Shown here piece after piece: positions 23,783 to 32,128 of a stretch of DNA of 64,000 bases. Origin of the DNA: Natronobiforma cellulositropha. GTDB lineage: Archaea; Halobacteriota; Halobacteria; Halobacteriales; Natrialbaceae. The stretch is from contig NZ_JANZXN010000015.1 of the NCBI RefSeq assembly GCF_025629245.1, forward strand, positions 354,615 through 418,614. Direction: 5' to 3'. The notes beneath the pieces were generated by a model. The model was not told the origin of the DNA and made no database searches. It saw nothing but the letters and a program-made list of their open reading frames with translations. Position numbers and translations under genes: made by a program. Positions within the stretch are counted from its first letter, which is position 1, and each line of letters opens with the position of its first letter.

Positions 23783-24841
23783 TCAGTAGCCGCGTTCGAT
23801 CAGGTAATCTGCGAGTTCGAGCAGCAGGTCCCGTGCCTCGTTGTCGGGGACGACCTCGAGTCGCGCTTTGCCGCGGGCGACGAGGTCACGTGCCATCTCG
23901 TTGGCGTACTCGATCGAGCCACTCTCCTCGAGCGTGGCGACTGCGTCGTCGATCTCGGCTTCGGTGACGGTGTCGACGTCGGTCGTGTCGATCAGGTCGT
24001 CGACGTCGACGCCCTGCTCGCGTGCGTGGACGGTGATCAGCGTCTGTTTGTTCTCGACGAGGTCACTGCCGCGCTGTTTGCCGAGTTTCTCGCTGGGGAC
24101 GGTCAGGTCGAGGACGTCGTCCTGGATCTGGAACGCCTTTCCAACGTCGAGACCGTAGCCGTAGAGCGCGTCGATCGTCTCCTCGTCCGCGCCGAGTAAG
24201 ACGGCGGGGAGGCTGGCCGCGGCCGCGTACAGGACGGCCGTCTTCTGCTCGACCATCTCGAGGTACTCGTCGGTCGTCACATCGTCGCGTGCTTCGAAAC
24301 TCACGTCGTGTGACTGGCCCTCACAGATCTTCGTACAGGTCGTCGCGAGGATCTCGAGCGCCTCGACGGCCCGTTCAGGTGGTGCACCGGTCTCGAGCAT
24401 GATCTCGAACGCCTTCGAGTAGAGTGTGTCACCGGCGAGGATGGCCGTCTCGAGGTCGTAGGCCTCGTGGACAGCGGGGACGCCGCGACGGAGGTCGTCG
24501 TCGTCCATGATGTCGTCGTGGATGAGCGTGAACGACTGGATGACCTCGACGCTGACGGCACCGGCCATCACGTCGACGGTGGCCGTCGGCTCGCGCCCGA
24601 GGTCGGGAAACGTCCGGTAGTCCGTCGAGAGCGGGGCGACGTCGGCCAGTGCCTCCGCGGTGGTCAGCAAGACGGCCGGCCGGAGGCGCTTGCCGCCGGC
24701 GTCGAGGAGGTACCTGGAGGCCTCGTAGAGCCGTTCCGGGCGCTGGATCGGGAGCGCTTCGGGAATCGCCTCGTTGACTAGCTCGCGCCGCTGTCTGACG
24801 GCCTCGAGCACCGCTTCTTCGCGTGCCTCTGGAGTCGTCAT
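23783..24841 (-). CDS. idsA: polyprenyl (geranylgeranyl/farnesyl) diphosphate synthase
   Basis: 352 residues. It condenses isopentenyl diphosphate with allylic diphosphates to make the C15/C20 (or longer) chains of archaeal lipids and carotenoids. The first aspartate-rich motif is HDDIMDDDDLRRG (~residues 112-124) and the second is FQIQDDVLDLT (~residues 236-246). Residues before the first motif (SVEVIQSFTLIH) are bulky, typical of short-chain enzymes, but product length is not certain. It begins 1 nt before the RNase J stop, so the two are almost certainly in one transcript. Confidence 0.94.
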   Translation of the reverse strand: MTTPEAREEAVLEAVRQRRELVNEAIPEALPIQRPERLYEASRYLLDAGGKRLRPAVLLTTAEALADVAPLSTDYRTFPDLGREPTATVDVMAGAVSVEVIQSFTLIHDDIMDDDDLRRGVPAVHEAYDLETAILAGDTLYSKAFEIMLETGAPPERAVEALEILATTCTKICEGQSHDVSFEARDDVTTDEYLEMVEQKTAVLYAAAASLPAVLLGADEETIDALYGYGLDVGKAFQIQDDVLDLTVPSEKLGKQRGSDLVENKQTLITVHAREQGVDVDDLIDTTDVDTVTEAEIDDAVATLEESGSIEYANEMARDLVARGKARLEVVPDNEARDLLLELADYLIERGY

Positions 24842-24842
24842 G

Positions 24843-26195
24843 TCAGTCGACGAGCTGGATGAGGTTCCCGTTTCGCGTTACGTGGACGTCACGGCCCATC
24901 CGGTAGCCCTCGCTCTCACAGAGACCGACGTAGCCTGACAGTCCCTTGAGGTTCTGGTGGGCGGGGATGACGTGCTGTGGCTGGAGCGCGTCGAGCATCT
25001 CGTAGTGCCCCTCCTGGCAGAGGTGGCCGGAGACGTGAATGTCGGTGTAGATGCGCGCACCCTGCATACCGAGGAGTTTCTCGGCCTGGTAGCGCTGGCC
25101 CTCGTTGGTCGGCTCCGGGATGACGCGTGCGGAGAAGACGACCTTGTCGCCGTTGTCGAGTTCGTAGGGGGTCTCGCCGCGGGCCATGCGGGTGAGCATC
25201 GCCCGTGGCTCGCCCTGGTGGCCGGTGACGATCGGCAGGAAGTTCTCCTTCCCTTCGTTCATGATGCGCTTGAACGTGCGGTCGACCGACTTTCGGTGAC
25301 CGAACATCCCGAGGTCGCTCGGGAAGTCGACGAAGTTGAGTCGCTCTGCAGTGCCGGAGTACTTCTCCATCGAACGCCCGAGCAACACCGGCTGACGGCC
25401 GATATCTTTCGCGAACTCGACGAGGCTGGTCACACGCGAGATGTGTGAGGAGAACGTCGTCGCGACGATGCCGCCGTCGTAGTCCTCCATGCTGTAGAGG
25501 GTGTCTCTGAGGTGTTCGCGCGCGACGTTCTCGGAGGGCGTCCGGCCGGGCTTGTTCGCGTTGGTACAGTCTTCGATGTAACAGAGGACGCCGTTGCCCT
25601 CGCGGCCGATCTCACGGAAGCGCTCCATGTCGATCGGGTCCTCGATGACCGGCGTGTGGTCCATGCGCTTGTCCAGTCCGTAGACGATGGCCCCCTCCGG
25701 CGTGTGGAGGACGGGGTTGATCGCGTCGATGATCGAGTGGGTGACGTTGACGAACTCGAGTTCGACCTTCCCGGAGTCACCGATCGACATCGTCTCGCCC
25801 GCGCTCATCTTCACCAGATCGTTGTCGACGCCGAACTTCTGCTCGCCTTCGATCTGCTGTTTGACGAGTTCGATCGTAAACGGCGTCGCGACGATCGGTG
25901 CGTTGTAGCGGTGTGCGAGTTTGCTGATCGCGCCGATGTGGTCCAGGTGGCCGTGGGTGGGGACGATCGCCTGGACGTCGCCCTCTAAGTCGCTCATGAC
26001 CCGGTCGTCGGGAATCGCGCCCATGTCGATCAGGTCCAGACTGTGCATCCGTTCTGTCTCGACGTTGTCGTGGATCAGCACCTGCGAGAGGTTCAGACCC
26101 ATGTCGAAGATCACGACGTCGTCGCCCGCGCGGACGGCAGTCATCTGCCGGCCGACTTCCTCGTAGCCGCCTACCGTTGCAATTTCAATTTCCAT
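24843..26195 (-). CDS. rnj: ribonuclease J (archaeal aRNase J)
   Basis: 450 residues. A metallo-beta-lactamase/beta-CASP nuclease: metal site [13 protein letters not shown] (~residues 80-92) with a later His in [10 protein letters not shown], the beta-CASP region with FSSHISRV, and a C-terminal block [15 protein letters not shown] containing further metal ligands. Archaeal RNase J degrades RNA 5'-to-3'. The residue count and the absence of N-terminal KH domains separate it from the aCPSF1 family. Its start follows a ~240-bp gap after ipk that contains a self-complementary segment and a TATA box. Confidence 0.94.
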   Translation of the reverse strand: MEIEIATVGGYEEVGRQMTAVRAGDDVVIFDMGLNLSQVLIHDNVETERMHSLDLIDMGAIPDDRVMSDLEGDVQAIVPTHGHLDHIGAISKLAHRYNAPIVATPFTIELVKQQIEGEQKFGVDNDLVKMSAGETMSIGDSGKVELEFVNVTHSIIDAINPVLHTPEGAIVYGLDKRMDHTPVIEDPIDMERFREIGREGNGVLCYIEDCTNANKPGRTPSENVAREHLRDTLYSMEDYDGGIVATTFSSHISRVTSLVEFAKDIGRQPVLLGRSMEKYSGTAERLNFVDFPSDLGMFGHRKSVDRTFKRIMNEGKENFLPIVTGHQGEPRAMLTRMARGETPYELDNGDKVVFSARVIPEPTNEGQRYQAEKLLGMQGARIYTDIHVSGHLCQEGHYEMLDALQPQHVIPAHQNLKGLSGYVGLCESEGYRMGRDVHVTRNGNLIQLVD

Positions 26196-26271
26196 GGTTG
26201 TAGCACTGAAAGCCGCGTCGAAACGCTCGCTCTCATCGAAACGTACCGCGGACTCCTACTCGTTCGGCTCC

Positions 26272-26390
26272 TGTCGCTGCCGTCGGATCCCGCTATGCGC
26301 TCGAGGGCGATGCCCCAGGTTCGGTCTCGGGAACCCCGTGACCGACGAGCGCACTTGCCCGCGGGTTTCGCTAGGTCGACCTACACAGCG
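26272..26390 (-). ncRNA. strongly structured RNA segment in front of RNase J (leader or small RNA)
   Basis: Nested complementary segments form one long fold: 26275-26279 with 26386-26390, 26282-26285 with 26377-26380, 26289-26293 with 26361-26365, and the 8-bp TGCGCTCG/CGAGCGCA pair (26296-26303 with 26346-26353). The last encloses two hairpins: 26305-26315 (GGGC-GAT-GCCC) and 26321-26345 (TCGGTC, one mismatch, CGGG, a 3-nt loop, then the complement). A minus-strand TATA box lies at 26396-26403. On the minus strand ACA follows the lowest stem, and the pocket-like loop is 14 nt above it, as in H/ACA guide RNAs, but no k-turn is visible. It may simply be the 5' leader of rnj. Confidence 0.4.
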
Positions 26391-26395
26391 CTATC

Positions 26396-26403
26396 GTATA
26401 AAC
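26396..26403 (-). promoter_or_regulatory. TATA box between ipk and RNase J
   Basis: Minus-strand GTTTATAC. Initiation about 25 nt downstream (near 26375) would give a ~180-nt leader for rnj and would start inside the structured segment, just above its lowest stems. It indicates that rnj-idsA can be transcribed independently of mvk-ipk. Confidence 0.5.
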
Positions 26404-26436
26404 TCCGTGGGTTGGTCGCTCACACACCCCGCCCGC

Positions 26437-27195
26437 TCACTCGATCGTCGTTCCGGGCCGAGCGCCCTCGAGAAACGCTGCGAGGTCGTCGGGACCGAAC
26501 ACCGAGGCGGCCGCCTCGAGTTCGAGCAACGTCCGCACCTTCGCGGCCATCCCGCCGGTGACGTCGGTCGACTCGCTCTCGCCGAGCGCGCTCGCAACCT
26601 CGTCGTAGTGCTCGATGCGGGGGACGACCTCGCCTGCCGTATCCAGGACGCCCGGCACCGTCGAGCAGAGACCGACCCGGTCGGCCGCGAGCGAGCGAGC
26701 CAGCGTGGTGACGAGTTCGTCGCCGCTGAGGACGGTGACGCCCTCCCCGGCCTGGACGACCCCGTCGCCGTGGAGCACCGGCACGAACCCCTCGCCGAGC
26801 ATCGTCTCGAGTTGGGCACTCGGAACGTCGGTCTCTCCGTCGGCGTCACGGGAAGCGGCCGAGAACGGGTGGACCGGCAGCGCCGGAACGTCGCGCTCCC
26901 GGAGCGCCGCGAGCACCGCGGCGTTGAGCCGCTTCATCGCCTCGTGGATCGCGAGTGCGGCCGCGGCGTCGTGCGTGCCTGCCGTCGTACTCACCCCGTG
27001 TGCGCTCGCGTGGTGGTGGCCGAAACTGCCGCCGCCGTGGACGAGGACGAGGTCGATCGCACCCGTCTCGAGGCTCGCAGCGACCGCGTCGGCGACGCGC
27101 TCGAGCGCCGCCTCGTCGACCGTCTCGGGGGTGTCCTTGTCGGTGATGACGCTGCCGCCGAGTTTGAGGACGACACGCTGTCGGTCGGTGCTCAT
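26437..27195 (-). CDS. ipk: isopentenyl phosphate kinase
   Basis: 252 residues, amino-acid-kinase fold. It phosphorylates isopentenyl phosphate to isopentenyl diphosphate, the last step of the archaeal mevalonate route. The N-terminal VVLKLGGSVITDKDTPETVD and the substrate loop LVHGGGSFGHHHASAHGVS, with the conserved His residues, are specific for IPK as opposed to other kinases of the fold. ATP-binding segments VLSGDELVTTLARSL and TDVTGGMAAKV follow. Its ATG overlaps the mvk stop by 4 nt (translational coupling). Confidence 0.94.
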   Translation of the reverse strand: MSTDRQRVVLKLGGSVITDKDTPETVDEAALERVADAVAASLETGAIDLVLVHGGGSFGHHHASAHGVSTTAGTHDAAAALAIHEAMKRLNAAVLAALRERDVPALPVHPFSAASRDADGETDVPSAQLETMLGEGFVPVLHGDGVVQAGEGVTVLSGDELVTTLARSLAADRVGLCSTVPGVLDTAGEVVPRIEHYDEVASALGESESTDVTGGMAAKVRTLLELEAAASVFGPDDLAAFLEGARPGTTIE

Positions 27196-28175
27196 TCGAG
27201 CCGTTTCACCCCCTCGTCGGCGAGCGCCGCGCGGAACGTCTCCTCACAGCCCGGCGTGTACTTGAGGGCGGTCTCGGTCGCCTCGGTCGGATCGAGCGCG
27301 ACGATACAGCCGCCGCCACCCGCGCCCGTCAGTTTCGCGCCGTAGGCCCCCGCGTCGCGGGCCGCCCAGACCATGTCGTCGAGCGAGCGCGCGGAGACGC
27401 CGAGCGCCGAGAGCAACCCGTGGTTGAAGTTCATCAGCCGGCCGAGTTCCTCGAGGTCCCCGTCGGCGAGGGCGGACTCGCCTTCGCGGACCACGTCACC
27501 GATCGCTTCCACGGTGTCGGCGGCGAAGCCGTACTCCTCGCGCAACGCTCGGACGCCCGCGACGAGTTGCCCCGTCTCGCCCGCCCCGCCGTCGAAACCG
27601 ATCACCAGCGGGAGATCCGGGGCCTCGAGCCGTCGACACGCCTCGCCCTCGACGCGCACGGCACCGCCTGCGGTCACACAGAAGGTGTCCGCCCGCGAGG
27701 CCTGTCCCTCCTGGACCTCGTACTCGGTCCGAAACGCCCGGTCGGCGAGTTCGGCCGTCTCGAGCGTGACGCCGAGTTCGCGCGTCGCCGCGTCGATGGC
27801 GGCGACGACGACCGCCGCCGACGAGCCGAGTCCGGCCCCGAGCGGAATGTCGCTCTCGATGGTGACGTCGAAGCCGACGTCGGGTTCGCCGGTCACCGCT
27901 CGTACCTGCTCGATCGCTCCGTCGACGTAGCCCATCGCCGCGGCGACCAACGACTCGGAGACGTTCACGTCGGGCCCGTCGTCGCGGCGGCCGTACTCGA
28001 CGGTGAAGCCGTCCAACGTGAGGTCTTCGGCGTGGACTCGCAGCCGGCCATCGGAGCGCTGGTCGACGCGCACCCGGGCGCGTCGTTCGATGGCACACGG
28101 AACCGCAGGCTCGCCGTACACCACTGCGTGCTCCCCGAACAGATACACCTTCCCGGGAGCGCTCGAGCGTGTCAT
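27192..28175 (-). CDS. mvk: mevalonate kinase
   Basis: 327 residues, GHMP kinase family. It makes mevalonate phosphate for archaeal isoprenoid and lipid synthesis. N-terminal APGKVYLFGEHAVVYGEPA, the ATP-binding motif DIPLGAGLGSSAAVVVAAID (~residues 105-124) and the C-terminal KLTGAGGGGCIVAL are the three GHMP motifs. It heads the mvk-ipk pair. In other haloarchaea this gene directly follows rpsB (enolase-S2-mvk order), but here more than 7 kb of other genes lie between. Confidence 0.95.
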   Translation of the reverse strand: MTRSSAPGKVYLFGEHAVVYGEPAVPCAIERRARVRVDQRSDGRLRVHAEDLTLDGFTVEYGRRDDGPDVNVSESLVAAAMGYVDGAIEQVRAVTGEPDVGFDVTIESDIPLGAGLGSSAAVVVAAIDAATRELGVTLETAELADRAFRTEYEVQEGQASRADTFCVTAGGAVRVEGEACRRLEAPDLPLVIGFDGGAGETGQLVAGVRALREEYGFAADTVEAIGDVVREGESALADGDLEELGRLMNFNHGLLSALGVSARSLDDMVWAARDAGAYGAKLTGAGGGGCIVALDPTEATETALKYTPGCEETFRAALADEGVKRLE

Positions 28176-28326
28176 ACCGGGGCGTTGGACCGACGAGCGT
28201 TAATAGCTGTGTGGTTCGCTTCCACTCCCCCGGCGCAGTAATCGCTGCTCGAGACTCGAGGTGTGTACCCGGTGGTTCGCGAGTTGTATTCGAGGGTGTT
28301 ATCTCTGAGTGGTGGCGAGTGGCGGT

Positions 28327-29268
28327 ATGAAACGACGAACCTTCCTCTGTGGGCTCGCTGGCGCGGCGGCCGGGGGCGTAGCAGGCTGTCTCGCGAGTAC
28401 TGACGACGGCGAGAGCGACGCGACCGTTGGCTCGTGGTCCGGGGGGACGATCGAGTTCGCCCTCCCGCCGTTTCAGGACGCAGAAGACCTCCACGCACAG
28501 TACGCAGGCGTCTTCGAGTGGCTCGAGGACGGCTTCGACGGTGTCGACACCGTCGAGGGCGTCCCGACGACGGACTACAGCGGGGTGATCGAGAGCGTCG
28601 TCCACGGCCACACCGAGCTGGCGAACCTCGCACCGATGATCTACGCCCTCTCGGCCGACGACGGCATCCACCCGCTGGCGATCAACTGGTCACACGGCGC
28701 GGAATCGTACCACACCTACATCGCGACACGAGCCGACACCGGCATCGACTCGCTCGCGGATCTCGAAGGGACGCGGATCGCGATGGTCGACCCCCTGAGC
28801 GCGAGTGGCGGCATGTTTCCACGGTATACCATCTCTCAGGCCGGTCTCGACGCTGGCGACATCGAGACGGAGCCTGCCGACTTCGACATCGAGTGGGCGG
28901 GCGGCCACGACGCCGCCCTGGCCGCACTCGAGGAGGGCCACGTCGACGCGGCGGCCTACGGCGACTTCCAACACCCCGACACCGACGAGATTCAGAAGGT
29001 CGCACGGAGCGATCCGATTCCGTTCGACGCCGTCGTCGCCAAGCCCGACACGCCCGAGCCAGTCCGCGAAGCCCTGATCGAGCGGCTGGTCGAGACGCCG
29101 CCGGAGGCGCTCGAGGAACACCGTATCGACCGCTTCGGCGAGATCGAACCCGGGACCTACGACCCCGTCCGCGACATCGCCAGGGAGATGGGCGTCGAAG
29201 TCGCCGACCTCGAGGAGGACGAGACCGAAGACACGAACGGAAACGGAGATACCGACGGCGACGAGTAG
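28327..29268 (+). CDS. phnD: PhnD-type phosphate/phosphonate ABC transporter substrate-binding lipoprotein (copy 1)
   Basis: 313 residues from ATG 28327 (MKRRTFLCGLAGAAAGG; a GTG 18 nt earlier is possible). Tat-like KRRTFL and a lipobox ending VAGC at residue ~21. The mature part begins a PhnD fold (EFALPPFQDAEDLH), with VPTTDYSGVIESVVHGHTEL, IAMVDPLSASGGMFPRY (the ligand-loop region of the family) and AAAYGDFQHPD. A ~25-residue Asp/Glu/Asn-rich tail ends it. It captures an oxyanion-type or other ligand outside the membrane. Followed 17 bp later by the ATPase and then the permease. Confidence 0.9.
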   Translation: MKRRTFLCGLAGAAAGGVAGCLASTDDGESDATVGSWSGGTIEFALPPFQDAEDLHAQYAGVFEWLEDGFDGVDTVEGVPTTDYSGVIESVVHGHTELANLAPMIYALSADDGIHPLAINWSHGAESYHTYIATRADTGIDSLADLEGTRIAMVDPLSASGGMFPRYTISQAGLDAGDIETEPADFDIEWAGGHDAALAALEEGHVDAAAYGDFQHPDTDEIQKVARSDPIPFDAVVAKPDTPEPVREALIERLVETPPEALEEHRIDRFGEIEPGTYDPVRDIAREMGVEVADLEEDETEDTNGNGDTDGDE

Positions 29269-29285
29269 TCGAAGGGACGACCGAC

Positions 29286-29990
29286 ATGCTCAGCGTCACC
29301 GCCCTCGAGAAGCGCTTCGGGGCCACACCCGTGCTCGAAGACGTCTCGTTCGACCTCTCTCCCGGCGAACTGGCCGTCCTCGTCGGACGCTCGGGTGCCG
29401 GGAAGACGACGCTCCTTCGCTGTCTCGACGGTCTCGAGCGGCCGGACGCCGGGACGATTCGCTTCGACGGCCGGCCACTCGAGACGACGGAGACCGCGTT
29501 AGTCTTCCAGGAGGGGGCGCTGATCGACGGAAAATCCGCACTCGAGAACGTCCTCGACGGGGCACTCGGCCGAGAGCCGGCCTGGCGCGAGGTACTGGGG
29601 TGGCACACGCCCGAGGAGAAGCGTCTGGCGATCGAACAGCTCCACGCCGTCGGGCTGGGTGGCTACGCGGACCGACGCGTCGGTGACCTCTCCGGCGGGC
29701 AGCGCCAGCGCGTCGGGATCGCGCGAGCGCTCCAGCAACAGCCCGCGGTGCTCCTGGCCGACGAACCGGTCGCCTCGCTCGATCCGGCGACCGCGGATTC
29801 GGTCCTGGCCCGACTGTCGGCAGCCGTCGACGACCACGACCTGGTCGGTCTCGTCAGCCTCCACCAGCCCGGCCTGGCGGCGACGGTCGCCGACCGGTAC
29901 CTCGGCGTCGTCGACGGCCGTCTCGTCCTCGACGCACCCGCAGCCGCGGTCGACGCCGACCGGATCGCCGAGGTCTACGACGATGGGTGA
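29286..29990 (+). CDS. phnC: PhnC-type ABC transporter ATP-binding protein
   Basis: 234 residues from ATG 29286. Walker A LVGRSGAGKTTLLRCLDGLE (GRSGAGKTT, ~residues 34-42), Q-loop ALVFQEGALID, signature DLSGGQRQRVGIARAL, Walker B VLLADEPVASLDP and the switch His in SLHQPGLAA. It is a complete ATPase that powers import by the downstream permease. Its last 8 nt overlap the start of that gene, so they are coupled. Similarity to PhnC is by organisation and overall pattern; the substrate is not proven to be phosphonate. Confidence 0.91.
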   Translation: MLSVTALEKRFGATPVLEDVSFDLSPGELAVLVGRSGAGKTTLLRCLDGLERPDAGTIRFDGRPLETTETALVFQEGALIDGKSALENVLDGALGREPAWREVLGWHTPEEKRLAIEQLHAVGLGGYADRRVGDLSGGQRQRVGIARALQQQPAVLLADEPVASLDPATADSVLARLSAAVDDHDLVGLVSLHQPGLAATVADRYLGVVDGRLVLDAPAAAVDADRIAEVYDDG

Positions 29991-30939
29991 GCGTACGCAG
30001 GGACTCGAGACCGACGAGCGGCCGAACTCGAGACCAGACACAGCTGTGGACATCCCATCGGAGCCGGCCGCGAACCGAGAACCGGACGCGAGTGGGGAGA
30101 CAGTCGACGCCGAATTCGACAGCATCCAGCGCCAGTGGGCGGCCCGGCTCGCCGTTCGCACACTGCTGACGGTCGCGCTGCTCGCCGGCGTCCTCGCCAC
30201 CGGCTGGTGGCTCGGCTTCGACCTCGCGTACCTCTACGCCCACCGCGGGAACCTCAGATCGGTCCTGTTCGAGGAGATGCTCGAGCCGACGGCTCTCTGG
30301 GCACAGCTCCAGGGCGACGCCCCGAGACTGTTTCCAGCGGCGCTCGAGACGCTCGCCATCGCGACCGTCGGGACGGCGATCGGGTTACCGCTGGCTTTCT
30401 GTTTCGGGATTCTCGCAGCCAGCAACGTCACCCCGCGACTCGTCCACACGCCGATGCGACTGTTCCTCGGTGGCGTTCGCGCCGTCCCGAGTATGGTGTA
30501 CGCGCTCCTGTTCGTGATTCTGGCAGGATTGGGGCCCGTCGCTGGGACGCTCGCGATCGCGATGGGGACGGTCGGCGACCTCGGCCGACTGTTCGCCGAC
30601 GAGATGGAAGAGGTCGATCCCACGCCGGTCGACGCCGTCCGCTCGAGCGGTGCGGGCATCGTCGCGACGACGGCCGCCGCCCGGCTGCCACAGGTGACGA
30701 CCGCCTACGTCGCCTGGACGCTCTTTTACCTCGAGCTCAACGCCCGCAAGAGTTCGGTGCTCGGAATCGTCGGTGCAGGCGGCATCGGCTACCCGCTGAT
30801 CATGGCCTTTCGCGCCAGAAACTACACGCGTGTGATGGCCGCGATCGTCGTCATCTTGGTCCTCGTCGTCGGCGTCGAGACGGTCGCGAACCGGGTGCGT
30901 GACCGCCTGGATACGGACCGGCGGGCCGCTCGAGTGTGA
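29983..30939 (+). CDS. phnE: PhnE-type ABC transporter permease
   Basis: 318 residues from ATG 29983. A long hydrophilic N-terminus (~60 residues, acidic) is followed by about six transmembrane helices: TLLTVALLAGVLATGWWLG, ALETLAIATVGTAIGLPLAF, MVYALLFVILAGLGPVAGT, and VMAAIVVILVLVVGVETV last. The EAA-like coupling motif is VDAVRSSGAGIVATTAAARLPQ, and the family block LNARKSSVLGIVGAGGIGYPL is characteristic of PhnE. It forms the importer with the preceding ATPase and one or both PhnD-like binding proteins. The unusually long N-terminus is a haloarchaeal addition. Confidence 0.9.
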   Translation: MGERTQGLETDERPNSRPDTAVDIPSEPAANREPDASGETVDAEFDSIQRQWAARLAVRTLLTVALLAGVLATGWWLGFDLAYLYAHRGNLRSVLFEEMLEPTALWAQLQGDAPRLFPAALETLAIATVGTAIGLPLAFCFGILAASNVTPRLVHTPMRLFLGGVRAVPSMVYALLFVILAGLGPVAGTLAIAMGTVGDLGRLFADEMEEVDPTPVDAVRSSGAGIVATTAAARLPQVTTAYVAWTLFYLELNARKSSVLGIVGAGGIGYPLIMAFRARNYTRVMAAIVVILVLVVGVETVANRVRDRLDTDRRAARV

Positions 30940-30991
30940 TCGGCGGGCCCGTCTTCGGAGACACACGTGACTCCCTCGAGTGTAGGTAAAC

Positions 30992-31903
30992 TCACTCCTC
31001 CGCGTCGAGGTCACTGACCGAGAGCCCGAACTCGTCGGCGATCTCCCGAACGATCTCGTAGTCCGCGGGATCGTATTCGCTGAAGCCGGTGACCATGTGC
31101 TCCTCGAGTGATTCCTCGGGCGTCTCGTACAGCCGTTCAGTGAGCGCAGCCCGGACCGATTCGGGTGTGTCGGGAGTCGCGACGGCCGCCGCCAGTGGGA
31201 TCGGCTCGCTCTCGGCGACTGTGACGATCTCGTCGCCGTCGGGGTGTTGGAAGTCGCCGTAGGCCGCCGCGTCGACGTGGCCCTCCTCGAGCGCCGCCAG
31301 TGCGGCGCCGTGGCCGCTCAGCGTCCACTCGATCTCGAGGTCCGTCGGCTCGCCGTCGACCCCGCCAGTGTCGAATCCCGCCTCCTCCAGCATGTACAGC
31401 GGGAAGAGCCCGCCGCTCGTGCTCAGGGGGTCGACCATCGCGATCCGCGTCCCCTCGAGATCCGCGAGCGAGTCGATGCCGGTGTCGGCTCGCGTCGCGA
31501 TGTAGGCGTGATACGAGGACTTACCGTGGAGTTCGTTCACCGCGAGTGGGTGGATGCCCTCGTCGGCGGCCATGACGTAGATCAGCGGCGAGAGGTTCGC
31601 CAGCTCGGTGTGGCCGTTGGCGACACTCTCGATCACACTACTGTAATCCGTCGTCGGCACGCCCGTCACCTCGACGCCCTCGAACCCGTCCTCGAGCCAC
31701 GCGAACAGTCCCGCGTACTCACGCTCGAGTTCCTCTGCGTCCTGAAACGGCGGGAGACCGAACTCGAGGTCGCCCCCCGACCACTCGGCGACGGTGACGT
31801 CTTCAGATCCCACCACTGCGTCGTCGCCAGTATCATCTGCGAGACAGCCCGCCCCTACCATCACTGCGCCGGCGACCGCAGCGACGTACGTCCGTCTGTT
31901 CAT
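30992..31903 (-). CDS. PhnD-type substrate-binding lipoprotein (copy 2)
   Basis: 303 residues, clearly paralogous to the PhnD at 28327. Shared blocks include LPPFQDAEELEREYAG, VPTTDYSSVIES, HTELANLSPLIYVMAADEGI, ADTGIDSLADLEGTRIAMVDPL and EEGHVDAAAYGDFQHPDGDE. Signal with NRRTYVAAVAG and a lipobox ending VGAGC. It is convergent with phnE (52-bp gap) and has no ATPase or permease of its own nearby, so it probably feeds the same PhnCE or is an orphan receptor. Ligand-loop residues differ slightly (SWSH versus NELHGKSS region), so specificity may differ. A TATA-like TACTAATA at 31925-31932 precedes it. Confidence 0.88.
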   Translation of the reverse strand: MNRRTYVAAVAGAVMVGAGCLADDTGDDAVVGSEDVTVAEWSGGDLEFGLPPFQDAEELEREYAGLFAWLEDGFEGVEVTGVPTTDYSSVIESVANGHTELANLSPLIYVMAADEGIHPLAVNELHGKSSYHAYIATRADTGIDSLADLEGTRIAMVDPLSTSGGLFPLYMLEEAGFDTGGVDGEPTDLEIEWTLSGHGAALAALEEGHVDAAAYGDFQHPDGDEIVTVAESEPIPLAAAVATPDTPESVRAALTERLYETPEESLEEHMVTGFSEYDPADYEIVREIADEFGLSVSDLDAEE

Positions 31904-31924
31904 GCGAGCTGTATAATTCGGTTG

Positions 31925-31932
31925 TATTAGTA
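31925..31932 (-). promoter_or_regulatory. TATA-like box for second PhnD gene
   Basis: Minus-strand TACTAATA begins ~29 nt upstream of the ATG at 31903, inside an AT-rich 35-bp patch. This fits leaderless transcription divergent from the ThiR-type gene. Confidence 0.45.
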
Positions 31933-32099
31933 TCTTGTAGAATCGTCGCCGGCTGCTCGGATGAGACGAGAGACACAGACCGGCCGAGTCCGGACCGTGT
32001 GATCACGAGCGGGGCGTCCGCCGACCGGTGCCGAGACCTCGAGCGGAACCGTGACCGAGTACGGCGACGATCAAGGCGTCTCTCCCGGTGTAGCCGGAC

Positions 32100-32106
32100 T
32101 TATACC
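32100..32106 (+). promoter_or_regulatory. TATA box for the HTH-ThiN regulator gene
   Basis: TTATACC is 23-29 nt upstream of the ATG at 32129. It sets the start at MSLVLPSELV rather than the earlier in-frame codon at 32051. Confidence 0.6.
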
Positions 32107-32128
32107 GGTGTCTTTCCAACCTCGGTCC

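Noticed and set aside
26272-26390. Calling the segment a proven H/ACA guide RNA
   Set aside because: The ACA spacing fits, but no k-turn/k-loop is visible, no target was confirmed, and the nearest TATA box would start transcription above the lowest stems.
28309-28326. GTG start six codons before phnD ATG
   Set aside because: The ATG at 28327 gives the canonical Tat signal KRRTF directly at the N-terminus.
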